Part shown: one piece after another, positions 34,869 to 43,409 of the stretch | Position numbering within the stretch: position 1 is the stretch's first letter | How the letters are laid out: every line of letters starts with the position of its first letter | Assembly (NCBI RefSeq): GCF_013778505.1 | Contig: NZ_JAAOWU010000014.1 | Span: 1-64,000, forward strand | Direction of reading: 5' to 3' | DNA from: Pseudomonas sivasensis | GTDB taxonomy: Bacteria > Pseudomonadota > Gammaproteobacteria > Pseudomonadales > Pseudomonadaceae | DNA: 64,000 nucleotides | The notes under the pieces: generated by a model | Told to the model about the DNA's origin: nothing | The model's input: the letters and a program-made list of their open reading frames with translations, nothing else | The model's database searches: none | Translations under genes and position numbers: made by a program

Positions 34869-35504
34869 TTACTTGGCTGCGCGCTCTTTGGCGATCAGCT
34901 GATCTGCAACGTTGAGGGTATTTTCAGGACCACCAGTAGTGCCCAGGTCGAAACGGTATTTGCCGTTGACGATCATGGTCGGTACGCCTTGTACGCCGTA
35001 CTTCTGCGCCAGTTCCTTGGCCTGCTTGATCTGGCCTTGGATGGCGAACGAGTTGAAGGTGGCCAGGAACTTGTCTTTGTCGACGCCTTGGGTCGCGACG
35101 AAGTCAGCCATTTCTTCTGGCTTGGTCAGGCGCTTGCCTTCTTTCTGGATCGCGTTGAATACCGCGTTGTGGACCTTGTGCTCCACGCCCATGGCTTCCA
35201 GGGTCAGGAACAGCTGGCCGTGGGCATCCCATGGACCGCCGAACATGGCCGGGATGCGCTTGAAGTTCACGTCTTTAGGCAGCTTCTCGACCCAAGGGTT
35301 GATGACCGGCTCAAACGCGTAGCAATGCGGGCAGCCGTACCAGAACAGCTCCACCACTTCGACCTTGCCCGGCACAGAAACAGGCACTGGATTGGCCAAT
35401 TCCACGTAGGTTTTACCGGCTTCAAGCGGCACGTCGGCAGCCTGTGCGGTCATGCCGAAAAGGCTGACAGTGACGAGAGCGGCGCTGAGGATCAGATTAC
35501 GCAT
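34869..35504 (-). CDS. dsbA: Thiol:disulfide interchange protein DsbA
   Basis: A 211-residue periplasmic oxidoreductase with a signal peptide (1-22, TAQAA) and a thioredoxin fold holding CPHC at 58-61 in LFWYGCPHCYAFEP. The cis-Pro loop reads VQGVPTMIVNGKY. It oxidises cysteine pairs of secreted proteins and is re-oxidised by DsbB. The length and composition match Pseudomonas DsbA1. It is placed between the EEP gene and cytochrome c4, as in P. aeruginosa; its own promoter is probable because a terminator follows c4. Confidence 0.95.
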   Translation of the reverse strand: MRNLILSAALVTVSLFGMTAQAADVPLEAGKTYVELANPVPVSVPGKVEVVELFWYGCPHCYAFEPVINPWVEKLPKDVNFKRIPAMFGGPWDAHGQLFLTLEAMGVEHKVHNAVFNAIQKEGKRLTKPEEMADFVATQGVDKDKFLATFNSFAIQGQIKQAKELAQKYGVQGVPTMIVNGKYRFDLGTTGGPENTLNVADQLIAKERAAK

Positions 35505-35599
35505 GCTTTACTCCTGGACAAATAAAGTCGCCTCACGCGACCTTTAGGTGTGACAGGTCTACGCGGGCATGAGTTCGTTAGTGTAACGGCACCGGCCAC

Positions 35600-35628
35600 A
35601 AAAAAGGGCGGCCTGGGCCACCCTTTTT
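35600..35628 (-). terminator. Rho-independent terminator after cytochrome c4
   Basis: On the minus strand AAAAAGGGTGGC pairs with GCCGCCCTTTTTT, and the T-run completes it. It lies 45 bases beyond the c4 stop codon. Confidence 0.8.
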
Positions 35629-35672
35629 ATGCTTGCATCGCGGGATTAATCGAGCGTTAACGTTGCAGGCGC

Positions 35673-36299
35673 TTAGTGCAGGCCCTGGATGTAACTGGAG
35701 AGGGCTGCGATGTCTTCATCGCTCAGCTTGCGGGCGATGGTACGCATGATCGCCGCATCGCCATCGTTAGCTCGACCACCTTCTTCCTTGCGGAAATCCG
35801 TCAGCTGCTTGGCGATGTATTGAGCGTGCTGACCACTCAAGTGAGGAAAGGCCGCTGCCGCAATACCTGCGCCGTTCGGTGAATGGCAGCCGGTGCAGGC
35901 CGGCAGGCCTTTATCCAGATTGCCACCGCGAAATAGCTTCTTGCCGCGTGCCACCAATTTAGGATCAGCAGCTCCCACGCTGCCCTTCTGGCTGGCAAAA
36001 TACGCCGCGATGTCTGCCAGGTCCTGATCGCTGGAGTTAGCCAGTAGGCCGGTCATTTCCAGCACAGTGCGCTTGCCGCTCTTGATATCCTGCATCTGCT
36101 TGGTCAGGTAACGCTCACCCTGGCCAGCGAGTTTGGGGAAGTTCGGCGCCGGGCTGTTGCCATCCGGTCCGTGGCAGGCACCACACACAGCGGCTTTCGC
36201 TTGACCGGCAGTGGCATCACCTTTAAGGGGGCCCTCTGCAGCGACGGCAGCGCCAGTGATGCCCAAGGTCAACAGCAGACTCACGATCAATTTGTTCAT
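35673..36299 (-). CDS. cc4: Dihaem cytochrome c4
   Basis: A 208-residue periplasmic protein with signal peptide (1-20, AAVA) and two class I haem domains: CGACH at 39-43 and CTGCH at 135-139, with axial Met residues in KSGKRTVLEMTGL and RANDGDAAIMRTIA. Cytochrome c4 passes electrons to terminal oxidases, mainly cbb3 in Pseudomonas. It is preceded on the same strand by a decayed cytochrome c5 gene, where functional strains carry a second haem protein. Confidence 0.95.
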   Translation of the reverse strand: MNKLIVSLLLTLGITGAAVAAEGPLKGDATAGQAKAAVCGACHGPDGNSPAPNFPKLAGQGERYLTKQMQDIKSGKRTVLEMTGLLANSSDQDLADIAAYFASQKGSVGAADPKLVARGKKLFRGGNLDKGLPACTGCHSPNGAGIAAAAFPHLSGQHAQYIAKQLTDFRKEEGGRANDGDAAIMRTIARKLSDEDIAALSSYIQGLH

Positions 36300-36332
36300 C
36301 AGCTAATCCAACTACGGCTAAGGGTTTAAGAG

Positions 36333-36554
36333 TTATCTACCGGGTTTACTCACCATCAACTCAATGACGGCATGGTAATCCTCAGTACTGCAGTCCATGC
36401 ACAAACCACGCGGCGGCATTGCCTTGAAACCCTCGGTCACGTGTCGCACTGTCGTGGCCACGCAAACTCGGTTGTACAGCGCTTCCGGTTCCTGTGTAGC
36501 CTGAGCGCCGTAAAGCGGGATCAGGGCACCAAAAGCGAGCAACCATCAGGTCAT
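36333..36554 (-). pseudogene. Decayed cytochrome c5-type gene
   Basis: The frame reads ATG-ACC-TGA-TGG-TTG-CTC from 36554, then LAFGALIPLYGAQATQEPEALYNRVC; a stop sits at codon 3 inside what looks like a signal peptide (MT-stop-WLLAFGALIPL). After ALYNRVC the normal haem motif CxxCH is missing; the chain jumps to VRHVTEGFKAMPPRGLCMDC, the conserved C-terminal part of cytochrome c5 (including the GFKAMPP axial Met and the CMDC disulphide). So about 30 central residues with the haem site are gone, in frame. A product starting at the TTG at 36542 would have no signal peptide start and no haem. The intact relative lies beside c4 in P. aeruginosa. Confidence 0.8.
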
Positions 36555-36746
36555 ACATCGACCTTTTCAGGGTTTGAGAGCGTTTTGCGTTCTAATGCGC
36601 AATAAAGGTCTTTCGCTCCCGTGTACCTCATCCTTCGCTGGGACAAAGCACACACAAAATCTGCGGCATTATATACTGGCGCTACTGAAACGGAAACGAC
36701 ACCGCTTGCCGCACCCTTTCTCGGCACCGCCCACATCGGAAATCTC

Positions 36747-37388
36747 ATGCAACTCAAGAATCCCATCCTAGGCCTGTGCCAACAGTCCACCTTTATGCTC
36801 AGCGCCGCCAAAGTAGACCAATGCCCTGATGACGAGGGCTTTGAAGTCGCCTTTGCCGGCCGTTCCAACGCCGGTAAGTCCAGCGCGCTGAACACCCTGA
36901 CCCACGCCAGCCTCGCGCGCACCTCGAAAACACCGGGCCGCACGCAACTGCTCAATTTCTTCAAGCTAGACGATGATCGGCGTCTGGTCGACCTTCCGGG
37001 CTATGGTTATGCAAAAGTACCTATCCCGCTGAAGCTGCACTGGCAGCGTCACCTGGAGGCTTACCTGGGTGGCCGGGAGAGTTTGAAGGGTTTGATTCTG
37101 ATGATGGACATCCGTCATCCAATGACTGACTTCGACCTGCTGATGCTCGACTGGGCCGTCGCCAGCGGCATGCCCATGCATATCCTACTGACCAAAGCCG
37201 ACAAGCTGACCTACGGCGCCGCCAAGAACACTCTGCTCAAAGTGCAGGCCGAAATCCGCAAAGGTTGGGGTGACACAATCACCATCCAGCTGTTCTCGGC
37301 GCCTAAGCGCATGGGCCTGGAAGAGGCCTACACCGTACTGGCCGGCTGGATGGAATTAGCAGACAAGGGCGCGGAAATCGCCGAGTAA
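36747..37388 (+). CDS. engB: Ribosome biogenesis GTPase YihA/EngB
   Basis: A 213-residue GTPase. P-loop GRSNAGKSS at 38-46, switch region TSKTPGRTQLLNFF, DLPGYGYAKV (G3) and LTKADKLTYG (G4). EngB is needed for 50S subunit assembly. The ATG at 36747 gives the usual MQLKNPILGLCQQSTFM start; an in-frame ATG at 36621 adds an unrelated 42 residues. It converges with polA across the ErsA sRNA locus, the same arrangement as in P. aeruginosa and like E. coli yihA-spf-polA. Confidence 0.95.
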   Translation: MQLKNPILGLCQQSTFMLSAAKVDQCPDDEGFEVAFAGRSNAGKSSALNTLTHASLARTSKTPGRTQLLNFFKLDDDRRLVDLPGYGYAKVPIPLKLHWQRHLEAYLGGRESLKGLILMMDIRHPMTDFDLLMLDWAVASGMPMHILLTKADKLTYGAAKNTLLKVQAEIRKGWGDTITIQLFSAPKRMGLEEAYTVLAGWMELADKGAEIAE

Positions 37389-37401
37389 CTTTTCTGCGGG
37401 C

Positions 37402-37531
37402 AAAAAAAACCCCGGACTTCGTATGGGGAGGGGAAGTTCGGGGTTCAAGTTCTGGACCGCTAGGGCGGGGCCCAGATATCTGCCAACACTTAACACAACA
37501 TAGGAGCATTGAAGGGCTTCACCACCCATTC
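37402..37531 (-). ncRNA. ersA: ErsA envelope-stress sRNA (Spot 42-position)
   Basis: A ~130-base minus-strand transcript is predicted between engB and polA. The upstream promoter is GAACTT (37565-37560) and TCAGA (37542-37538) with a 17-base spacer, a near-consensus AlgU (sigma-22) site. The 3' end is a strong terminator: AACCCCGAACTTC pairs with GAAGTCCGGGGTT, followed by eight T (37409-37402). The loop is C-rich (CCCTCCCC). P. aeruginosa ErsA occupies the same engB-polA gap, is AlgU-dependent and about the same length; it regulates algC, oprD and biofilm genes there. The exact start site is estimated. Confidence 0.78.
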
Positions 37532-37537
37532 AGTAAC

Positions 37538-37565
37538 TCTGAGTAGCAGTTCACGGGTTAAGTTC
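37538..37565 (-). promoter_or_regulatory. AlgU (sigma-22) promoter of ErsA
   Basis: Minus-strand GAACTT-N17-TCAGA, matching the extracytoplasmic sigma factor consensus GAACTT-N16/17-TCTGA. It points at the ErsA candidate, with start site expected near 37531. Confidence 0.7.
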
Positions 37566-37657
37566 CGGCGGTATCAGAAAACTATTGGAAATAACCAACG
37601 TCGACTTTTGAACTAAAGCACTCTGCCACCACGCCCGGTGGTGGCAAACGCCCGATA

Positions 37658-40435
37658 TCAGTGTGCTTCGTCCCAGTTATCGCCAACGCCCACGTCGACC
37701 ACCAACGGCACATCCAACTGTGCCGCCGCGCTCATGTGTTCGCGAATCTTCTCGCTGACCTGCTCGACCAAGTCCTCACGCACCTCAAGCACCAATTCGT
37801 CGTGTACCTGCAAGATCACCTTGGCATCGAGGCCCGAGTCGGTCAGCCAGTTATCCACCAGCACCATGGCTTTCTTGATGATGTCCGCCGCCGTGCCCTG
37901 CATAGGCGCGTTGATCGCGGTGCGTTCTGCAGCCGCGCGCTCCTGAGGCTTATTGGAATTGATATCCGGCAAATACAGCCGGCGACCGAAGAAGGTTTCC
38001 ACGTACCCCTGATCGGCAGCCTGGGCGCGGGTGCGCTCCATGTAGTCGCGAACCCCTGGGTAGCGAGCGAAGTACACGTCGATGTAAGCCTTTGCAGTCT
38101 TGGTATCGACGCCGATGTCCTTGCCGAGCTTCTGTGCCCCCATGCCGTAGATCAGACCAAAGTTGATTGCCTTGGCACTGCGACGCTGATTGGACGTGAC
38201 CTCAGCCAATTCGACCTTGAATACCTCAGCCGCCGTCGCGGTATGCACATCCAGGTCGTTGCGGAACGCATTCATAAGCCCCTCATCCTTGGACAAGTGC
38301 GCCATGATCCGCAGTTCGATCTGCGAATAGTCCGCCGCCAGCAGTTTGTAGCCCTTGGGCGCCACGAATGCCTGACGAATCCGCCGCCCTTCGGCGGTAC
38401 GCACGGGGATGTTCTGCAGGTTCGGGTCACTGGAAGACAAGCGCCCGGTAGCCGCCACGGCCTGATGATATGACGTGTGAACACGCCCGGTGCGCGGGTT
38501 AATCTGCTCCGGCAGGCGATCGGTGTAAGTGCTTTTGAGCTTGCTCATGCTGCGGTACTGCATGAGTACCTTAGGCAGCGGATAGTCATCTTCGGCCAGC
38601 TTGGCGAGCACTTCTTCGGCGGTAGACGCCTGTCCTTTGCCTGTCTTCTTCAACACCGGCAGACCCAGCTTTTCGTAGAGAATCGCCCCGAGTTGCTTAG
38701 GTGAGCCCAGGTTGAATTCCTCACCAGCGATCTCGAAGGCCTGGCGTTCCAGCTCAACCATCTTGTTGCCCAACTCAATACTCTGAACGCCGAGCAACTT
38801 CGCATCGACCAAAGCGCCCTGGCGTTCGATGCGGGCCAGCACGGGTACAAGAGGTATTTCGATGTCCGTCAGCACACTGGCCAGGCTCGGGATAGCGGCC
38901 AGTTGCGCGTGCAATTCCTGATGCAACCGCAAGGTTACGTCAGCATCTTCGGCCGCATAGGGACCCGCTTGTTCAAGCGCGATCTGGTCAAACGTCAACT
39001 GCTTGGCGCCTTTGCCAGCGATGTCCTGGAAGCTGACAGTGTCGTAGTCCAGGTACTTCTTGGCCAGGCTGTCCATATCATGGCGCGTCGCGGTGGAGTT
39101 CAGCACGTAGGACTCAAGCATTGTGTCGAACGCGATGCCACGCACGGTGATGCCGTTTGCCGGGTCGCCGCCAATGGCGCAGTTGGCCAAGATATTCATG
39201 TCGAATTTGGCGTGCTGGCCTACCTTGAGCTTGGACGGATCTTCCAGCAACGGCTTCAAGGCCAGCAGTACGGTGTCACGATCCAGCTGTTCCGGGGCGC
39301 CAATGTAGGAGTGGGTAAGCGGGATGTACGCTGCTTCATGGGGCTGCACAGCGAAGGAAACCCCGACCAGTTGCGCCTGTTGGGCGTCGATCCCGGTGGT
39401 TTCAGTGTCGAAAGCGAACAACTTCGCGTCGTTTAGCTTCTTCAGCCAAAGATCGAACGTGGCCTGGTCGAGGATTGTGGTGTACGAGGCTTCTACGGGC
39501 GCTTGGGGTTCAACAGCTTTCTCAGCAACCGGCACCGCCTTCAGTTCAACACGCTTGGCATCGCGCTGAATCTCATCAATCCAGCTCTTGAACTCCAACA
39601 GCGTGTAAAGCTCCAGCAGCTTCTCGCGGTCTGGTTCAATCAGGTGCAGATCGTCCAATCCCACGTCCAGCGGCACATCAATCTTGATCGTCGCCAGTTG
39701 GTAGGAAAGAAACGCCATCTCCCGGTGCTCTTTAAGCTTGGCCGGCAGCGTCTTGGCACCACGGATCGGCAGAGTGGGCACAATATCCAACTGTTCATAA
39801 AGCTCTTTGAGGCCGCCATTCACACCCACCAGCAAGCCGGAAGCGGTCTTAGGACCAATCCCCGGAACGCCCGGGATGTTGTCGGACGAATCACCCATCA
39901 ACGCCAGATAGTCGATGATCTGCTCCGGAGCGACGCCAAATTTCTCCTTTACGCCGTCCACGTCCATGGCGCTACCGGTCATGGTATTGACCAAGGTAAT
40001 GTGCCCGTCGACCAACTGCGCCATGTCCTTGTCGCCGGTGGAGATCACTACCGGACGGTCAGCCGCCGCGCTGCTGCGGGCCAGGGTGCCGATCACATCA
40101 TCGGCCTCAACGCCTTCAACGCACAGCAGCGGGAAGCCCAAGGCGATCACACTCTGATGCAGCGGCTCAATCTGCACGCGCATGTCATCGGGCATGCTCG
40201 GACGGTTAGCCTTGTATTCGGCGTACATGTCATCACGAAAAGTCCCACCCTTGGCGTCGAACACCACCGCAAAGGGGCTGTCCGGGTACTGCTTGCGCAG
40301 GCTTTTGAGCATGTTCAACACGCCCTTGACCGCACCGGTCGGCAGGCCTTTGGAGGTGGTCAGTGGTGGCAGCGCGTGGAAGGCGCGGTACAGGTAAGAA
40401 GAACCGTCCACCAGGACGAGGGGCGCTTGGCTCAT
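37658..40435 (-). CDS. polA: DNA polymerase I
   Basis: A 925-residue polymerase with three domains: 5' nuclease (residues ~1-290, VDGSSYLYRAFHALPP and DKDMAQLVDG), 3'-5' exonuclease (~315-500, FAFDTETTGIDAQQA carries the Asp/Glu pair), and polymerase A (~530-925, DYSQIELRIMAH and VHDELVLEV). All catalytic motifs look intact. I use the ATG at 40435 (MSQAPLVLVDGS); a TTG 12 bases upstream is also in frame. It fills gaps in repair and lagging-strand synthesis. It is convergent with engB and divergent from the DUF2782 gene. Confidence 0.97.
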   Translation of the reverse strand: MSQAPLVLVDGSSYLYRAFHALPPLTTSKGLPTGAVKGVLNMLKSLRKQYPDSPFAVVFDAKGGTFRDDMYAEYKANRPSMPDDMRVQIEPLHQSVIALGFPLLCVEGVEADDVIGTLARSSAAADRPVVISTGDKDMAQLVDGHITLVNTMTGSAMDVDGVKEKFGVAPEQIIDYLALMGDSSDNIPGVPGIGPKTASGLLVGVNGGLKELYEQLDIVPTLPIRGAKTLPAKLKEHREMAFLSYQLATIKIDVPLDVGLDDLHLIEPDREKLLELYTLLEFKSWIDEIQRDAKRVELKAVPVAEKAVEPQAPVEASYTTILDQATFDLWLKKLNDAKLFAFDTETTGIDAQQAQLVGVSFAVQPHEAAYIPLTHSYIGAPEQLDRDTVLLALKPLLEDPSKLKVGQHAKFDMNILANCAIGGDPANGITVRGIAFDTMLESYVLNSTATRHDMDSLAKKYLDYDTVSFQDIAGKGAKQLTFDQIALEQAGPYAAEDADVTLRLHQELHAQLAAIPSLASVLTDIEIPLVPVLARIERQGALVDAKLLGVQSIELGNKMVELERQAFEIAGEEFNLGSPKQLGAILYEKLGLPVLKKTGKGQASTAEEVLAKLAEDDYPLPKVLMQYRSMSKLKSTYTDRLPEQINPRTGRVHTSYHQAVAATGRLSSSDPNLQNIPVRTAEGRRIRQAFVAPKGYKLLAADYSQIELRIMAHLSKDEGLMNAFRNDLDVHTATAAEVFKVELAEVTSNQRRSAKAINFGLIYGMGAQKLGKDIGVDTKTAKAYIDVYFARYPGVRDYMERTRAQAADQGYVETFFGRRLYLPDINSNKPQERAAAERTAINAPMQGTAADIIKKAMVLVDNWLTDSGLDAKVILQVHDELVLEVREDLVEQVSEKIREHMSAAAQLDVPLVVDVGVGDNWDEAH

Positions 40436-40509
40436 GAGCAGGATCAACCTTTTCGGCGGGTCTGGCGCTAGAATAGCCGGACCAATGAAAACAAAGGGAC
40501 AAGGTTATC

Positions 40510-40800
40510 ATGCGTACATTCAATCGCCTGCTGTTGACTGGCTTGATTGCACTCGCTCCGATGGCTGCCATGGCGGCAGACGATGCGCCTTCGGGCGACC
40601 CGGAAGTGACCATTCGCACGGAAGGCAACAGGACTATTCAGGAGTACCGTCAAAACGGATTCCTGTATGCAATCAAGGTGACCGTTAAAGGTGCTCCTCC
40701 CTATTTCCTGGTGCGCGCGGACGGAACCGACGCAAACTTCATCCGCTCTGACCAGCCGGATATGCTGATCCCGTCATGGAAGATCTTCGAATGGAAATGA
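40510..40800 (+). CDS. DUF2782 small secreted protein
   Basis: A 96-residue protein with a signal peptide (1-22, MAAMAA). The mature part, PEVTIRTEGNRTIQEYRQNG followed by FLYAIKV and PPYFLV, then WKIFEW, is the DUF2782 pattern. It precedes thrB, as in other Pseudomonas. Function unknown. AAGG lies nine bases before the ATG. Confidence 0.88.
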   Translation: MRTFNRLLLTGLIALAPMAAMAADDAPSGDPEVTIRTEGNRTIQEYRQNGFLYAIKVTVKGAPPYFLVRADGTDANFIRSDQPDMLIPSWKIFEWK

Positions 40801-40856
40801 TTTCTTAACTTCAATTGGCGCCGCCCACAGCGGCGCCCGTAATGGCAGTTTTAACC

Positions 40857-41810
40857 ATGTCTGTGTTCACCCCCCTGGCTCGGCCCGAGCTGGAAACCTT
40901 TCTCGCCCCTTACGGGCTCGGCCGCCTGCTTGACTTCCAGGGGATTGCTGCCGGCAGCGAAAACACCAATTTCTTTATCAGCCTGGAGCAGGGCGAATTC
41001 GTCCTGACCCTCGTTGAGCGCGGCCCTGTCGCGGAGATGCCGTTCTTCATCGAACTGCTCGACGTGCTCCACGACGCCGATCTGCCTGTGCCATACGCCC
41101 TGCGGACCACCGATGGCATGGCTTTGCGCGAATTGAAGGGTAAACCGGCACTGCTGCAACCACGCCTGGCCGGCAAGCACATCAAAGACGCCAACGCACA
41201 GCATTGCGCCCAAGTAGGTGAGTTGCTTGGTCACCTGCACTTGGCGACGCAAGGCGAGAAGGTGCTGGAACGCAAAACTGATCGCGGCCTGGACTGGATG
41301 CTCAGCGAAGGTGCGCAGCTAATTTCGCATTTGAACGATGCACAGCAAAGCCTGCTGAACGCTGCATTGACTGAAATCGAAGCCCATAAGGCCGAGATTC
41401 TCGCCCTGCCGCGCGCCAACGTGCACGCTGACCTGTTCCGCGACAATGCAATGTTCGAAGGTACACACCTGACGGGCTTGATCGACTTCTACAATGCCTG
41501 CTCGGGCCCGATGCTCTACGACGTGGCAATCGCGCTGAATGACTGGTGTTCGGATGACGATGGTGTGATCGACGGACAACGCGCTCGTGCGTTGCTGGGC
41601 GCTTATGCTGGACTGCGACCGTTTACAGCGAAGGAAGCGGAGCTCTGGCCGACCATGTTGCGAGTGGCATGCGTGCGGTTCTGGCTGTCACGGCTGATTG
41701 CCGCTGAGTCATTTGCCGGCCAGGACGTGTTGATTCACGATCCCGCCGAGTTCGAACATCGGTTGGCGCAGCGCCAGCAGGTCACCGTCCACCTGCCATT
41801 CGCGCTCTAA
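40857..41810 (+). CDS. thrB: Homoserine kinase
   Basis: A 317-residue aminoglycoside-phosphotransferase-fold homoserine kinase (ThrB type II of pseudomonads). Motifs are GSENTNFFISL (nucleotide loop), HADLFRDN (catalytic Asp/Asn) and GLIDFYNACSGPMLYDVA (metal Asp). It phosphorylates homoserine in threonine synthesis. The ATG at 40857 gives the conserved MSVFTPL start; starts at 40815 and 40842 are in frame but weaker. It follows DUF2782 by 56 bases. Confidence 0.93.
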   Translation: MSVFTPLARPELETFLAPYGLGRLLDFQGIAAGSENTNFFISLEQGEFVLTLVERGPVAEMPFFIELLDVLHDADLPVPYALRTTDGMALRELKGKPALLQPRLAGKHIKDANAQHCAQVGELLGHLHLATQGEKVLERKTDRGLDWMLSEGAQLISHLNDAQQSLLNAALTEIEAHKAEILALPRANVHADLFRDNAMFEGTHLTGLIDFYNACSGPMLYDVAIALNDWCSDDDGVIDGQRARALLGAYAGLRPFTAKEAELWPTMLRVACVRFWLSRLIAAESFAGQDVLIHDPAEFEHRLAQRQQVTVHLPFAL

Positions 41811-41827
41811 GGACCAACCCGGTCAAA

Positions 41828-41921
41828 AATGTGGGAGGGGGCTTGCCCCCGATGGCGATGCATCAGTCAAATTATCATCGACTGAAGCGCCTTCATCGGG
41901 GGCAAGCCCCCTCCCACATTT
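41828..41921. repeat. REP doublet (REPIN), inward form
   Basis: AATGTGGGAGGGGGCTTGC and the reverse complement GCAAGCCCCCTCCCACATT frame a spacer, with CCCCGATGGCG and TCATCGGGG arms. It lies between the convergent thrB and znuA genes. Confidence 0.9.
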
Positions 41922-41938
41922 GATCTTCGTTGTGAGGC

Positions 41939-42859
41939 TTACAACGACTCCAGGCAACCGGCCAAGTCATTCCCCAGCTTCTCCAGCACCTGCTCATAAC
42001 CCTGAGCCGTCGCCGGTGTATACCCGCCCAACGCATCCAATTCAGCCAGTTTCACCGGCAGCCCAGCCACCAGCGTCTCTGCCAAGCGCGGGCGCAACGG
42101 CGGTTCACTGAACACGCAGGTCTTGCCCACTTCCTGCAAGCGAGTACGCATTGCCGCTACATGCTGGGCGCCTGGCTGTACTTCGGAGGCGACGCTGAAC
42201 ACGCCGGTGTGCTTAAGCCCGTAAGCATCTTCGAAGTAATCAAAGGCTTCGTGGAACACGAAGTAAGGCTTGTCGCCGATGCTCGCCATGCGTTTTTTCA
42301 GGCGTGCATCCAGGGCGTCCAGACGGCCGGCAAACGCCTTTGCGTTGCTCTGGTAACGCTCGGCATTCACTGGGTCAGCGGCGCTCAGGTCGGCTGCCAT
42401 ACGTGCAGCAATCACCCGGGCGTTTACCGTGGACAACCACAGATGCGCATCCAGGCTGCCCGGGCGGTGATCGTGGTCATGTTCGTCGGCATCGTCAGCG
42501 TGAGAATGGCTATCTTCACCGAAACGACGCAGTTTCATTCCCGGCAAGTCTTGCACCGCTACCGTCGTCGCTGTACGACCTTTCAACACGCGAGGCAGGA
42601 AACTCTCCATATCCGGCCCAATCCAGTACAGCAGATCCACCGACTGCACACGCCGTACGTCGGATGGGCGCAACGCGAAGTTATGCGGCGATGCGCCGGG
42701 GGGCAACAACACCTCCGGCACGGCCACGCCGTCCTGCACAGCCGCGGCTATCAACTGCAGAGGCTTGATGCTGGTGAGTACCCGTACCTCGGCCTGAACT
42801 GTGCCTGCGATGAACAAACTGGTGATGAAAACGACAAAAACGGGAAAAAGTCGGGACAC
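41939..42859 (-). CDS. znuA: Zinc ABC transporter substrate-binding protein ZnuA
   Basis: A ~306-residue periplasmic protein of the cluster 9 (A-1) type, with a signal peptide ending TVQA. The zinc sites include PPGASPHNFALRP (His), the His/Asp-rich loop HSHADDADEHDHDHRPG (about 120), and HEAFDYF / EPPLRPR. I use the GTG at 42859 (VSRLFPVFVVF); a GTG at 42868 is in frame. Divergent from zur-znuC-znuB across a 67-base gap that holds a Zur box. Confidence 0.93.
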   Translation of the reverse strand: MSRLFPVFVVFITSLFIAGTVQAEVRVLTSIKPLQLIAAAVQDGVAVPEVLLPPGASPHNFALRPSDVRRVQSVDLLYWIGPDMESFLPRVLKGRTATTVAVQDLPGMKLRRFGEDSHSHADDADEHDHDHRPGSLDAHLWLSTVNARVIAARMAADLSAADPVNAERYQSNAKAFAGRLDALDARLKKRMASIGDKPYFVFHEAFDYFEDAYGLKHTGVFSVASEVQPGAQHVAAMRTRLQEVGKTCVFSEPPLRPRLAETLVAGLPVKLAELDALGGYTPATAQGYEQVLEKLGNDLAGCLESL

Positions 42860-42886
42860 GATGACCACTCAATGACGTAGGAACGG

Positions 42887-42899
42887 GTAACATAATAAC
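42887..42899. promoter_or_regulatory. Zur box between znuA and zur
   Basis: GTAACATAATAAC agrees at 10 of 13 positions with the Zur core GTTATAWTATAAC and lies midway between the divergent znuA and zur start codons. It could shut off both directions when zinc is plentiful. Confidence 0.65.
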
Positions 42900-42926
42900 G
42901 TCTCTATCAAATATCTGTCGCCGCTC

Positions 42927-43409
42927 ATGCCTAAAACACCGCTTGCCAGCCGTCCCCACGACCACTCTCACTGCGTGCACACCGCGCTGTCGGAAGCCGA
43001 CACCCTGTGTGCGCAGAAAGGCCTGCGCCTGACCGCCTTGCGTCGCCGGGTGCTGGAGCTCGTGTGGCAGAGCCACAAGCCGCTGGGCGCCTATGACATT
43101 CTGGGCGTGCTCAGCGAGCAGGACGGCCGCCGCGCCGCGCCTCCAACCGTGTACCGCGCGCTGGACTTCCTGTTGGAAAACGGCCTGGTACACCGCATCG
43201 CATCGCTCAACGCCTTTGTCGGCTGCAACCACCCAGAGCACGCACACCAGGGTCAGTTCCTCATCTGTCGCGAGTGCCACGCCGCCATCGAACTTGAACA
43301 AAAAAGCATCAGTGACGCCATTATCACAAGCTCCGCCGACGTTGGCTTCAGGGTCGAAGGGCAAACGGTCGAAGTGGTCGGCCTGTGCGCGGGCTGCCAG
43401 GGGGCTTGA
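42927..43409 (+). CDS. zur: Zinc uptake regulator Zur (Fur family)
   Basis: A 160-residue Fur-family repressor. It has a winged helix domain (GLRLTALRRRVLELVWQSHKPLGAYDIL; PTVYRALDFLLENGLVHRI), then a metal-binding domain with CRECHA and CAGCQ (CxxC pairs for structural zinc) and HPEHAHQGQF. It is the first gene of zur-znuC-znuB and probably represses znu genes when zinc-loaded. The stop TGA overlaps the znuC ATG by one base. Confidence 0.94.
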   Translation: MPKTPLASRPHDHSHCVHTALSEADTLCAQKGLRLTALRRRVLELVWQSHKPLGAYDILGVLSEQDGRRAAPPTVYRALDFLLENGLVHRIASLNAFVGCNHPEHAHQGQFLICRECHAAIELEQKSISDAIITSSADVGFRVEGQTVEVVGLCAGCQGA

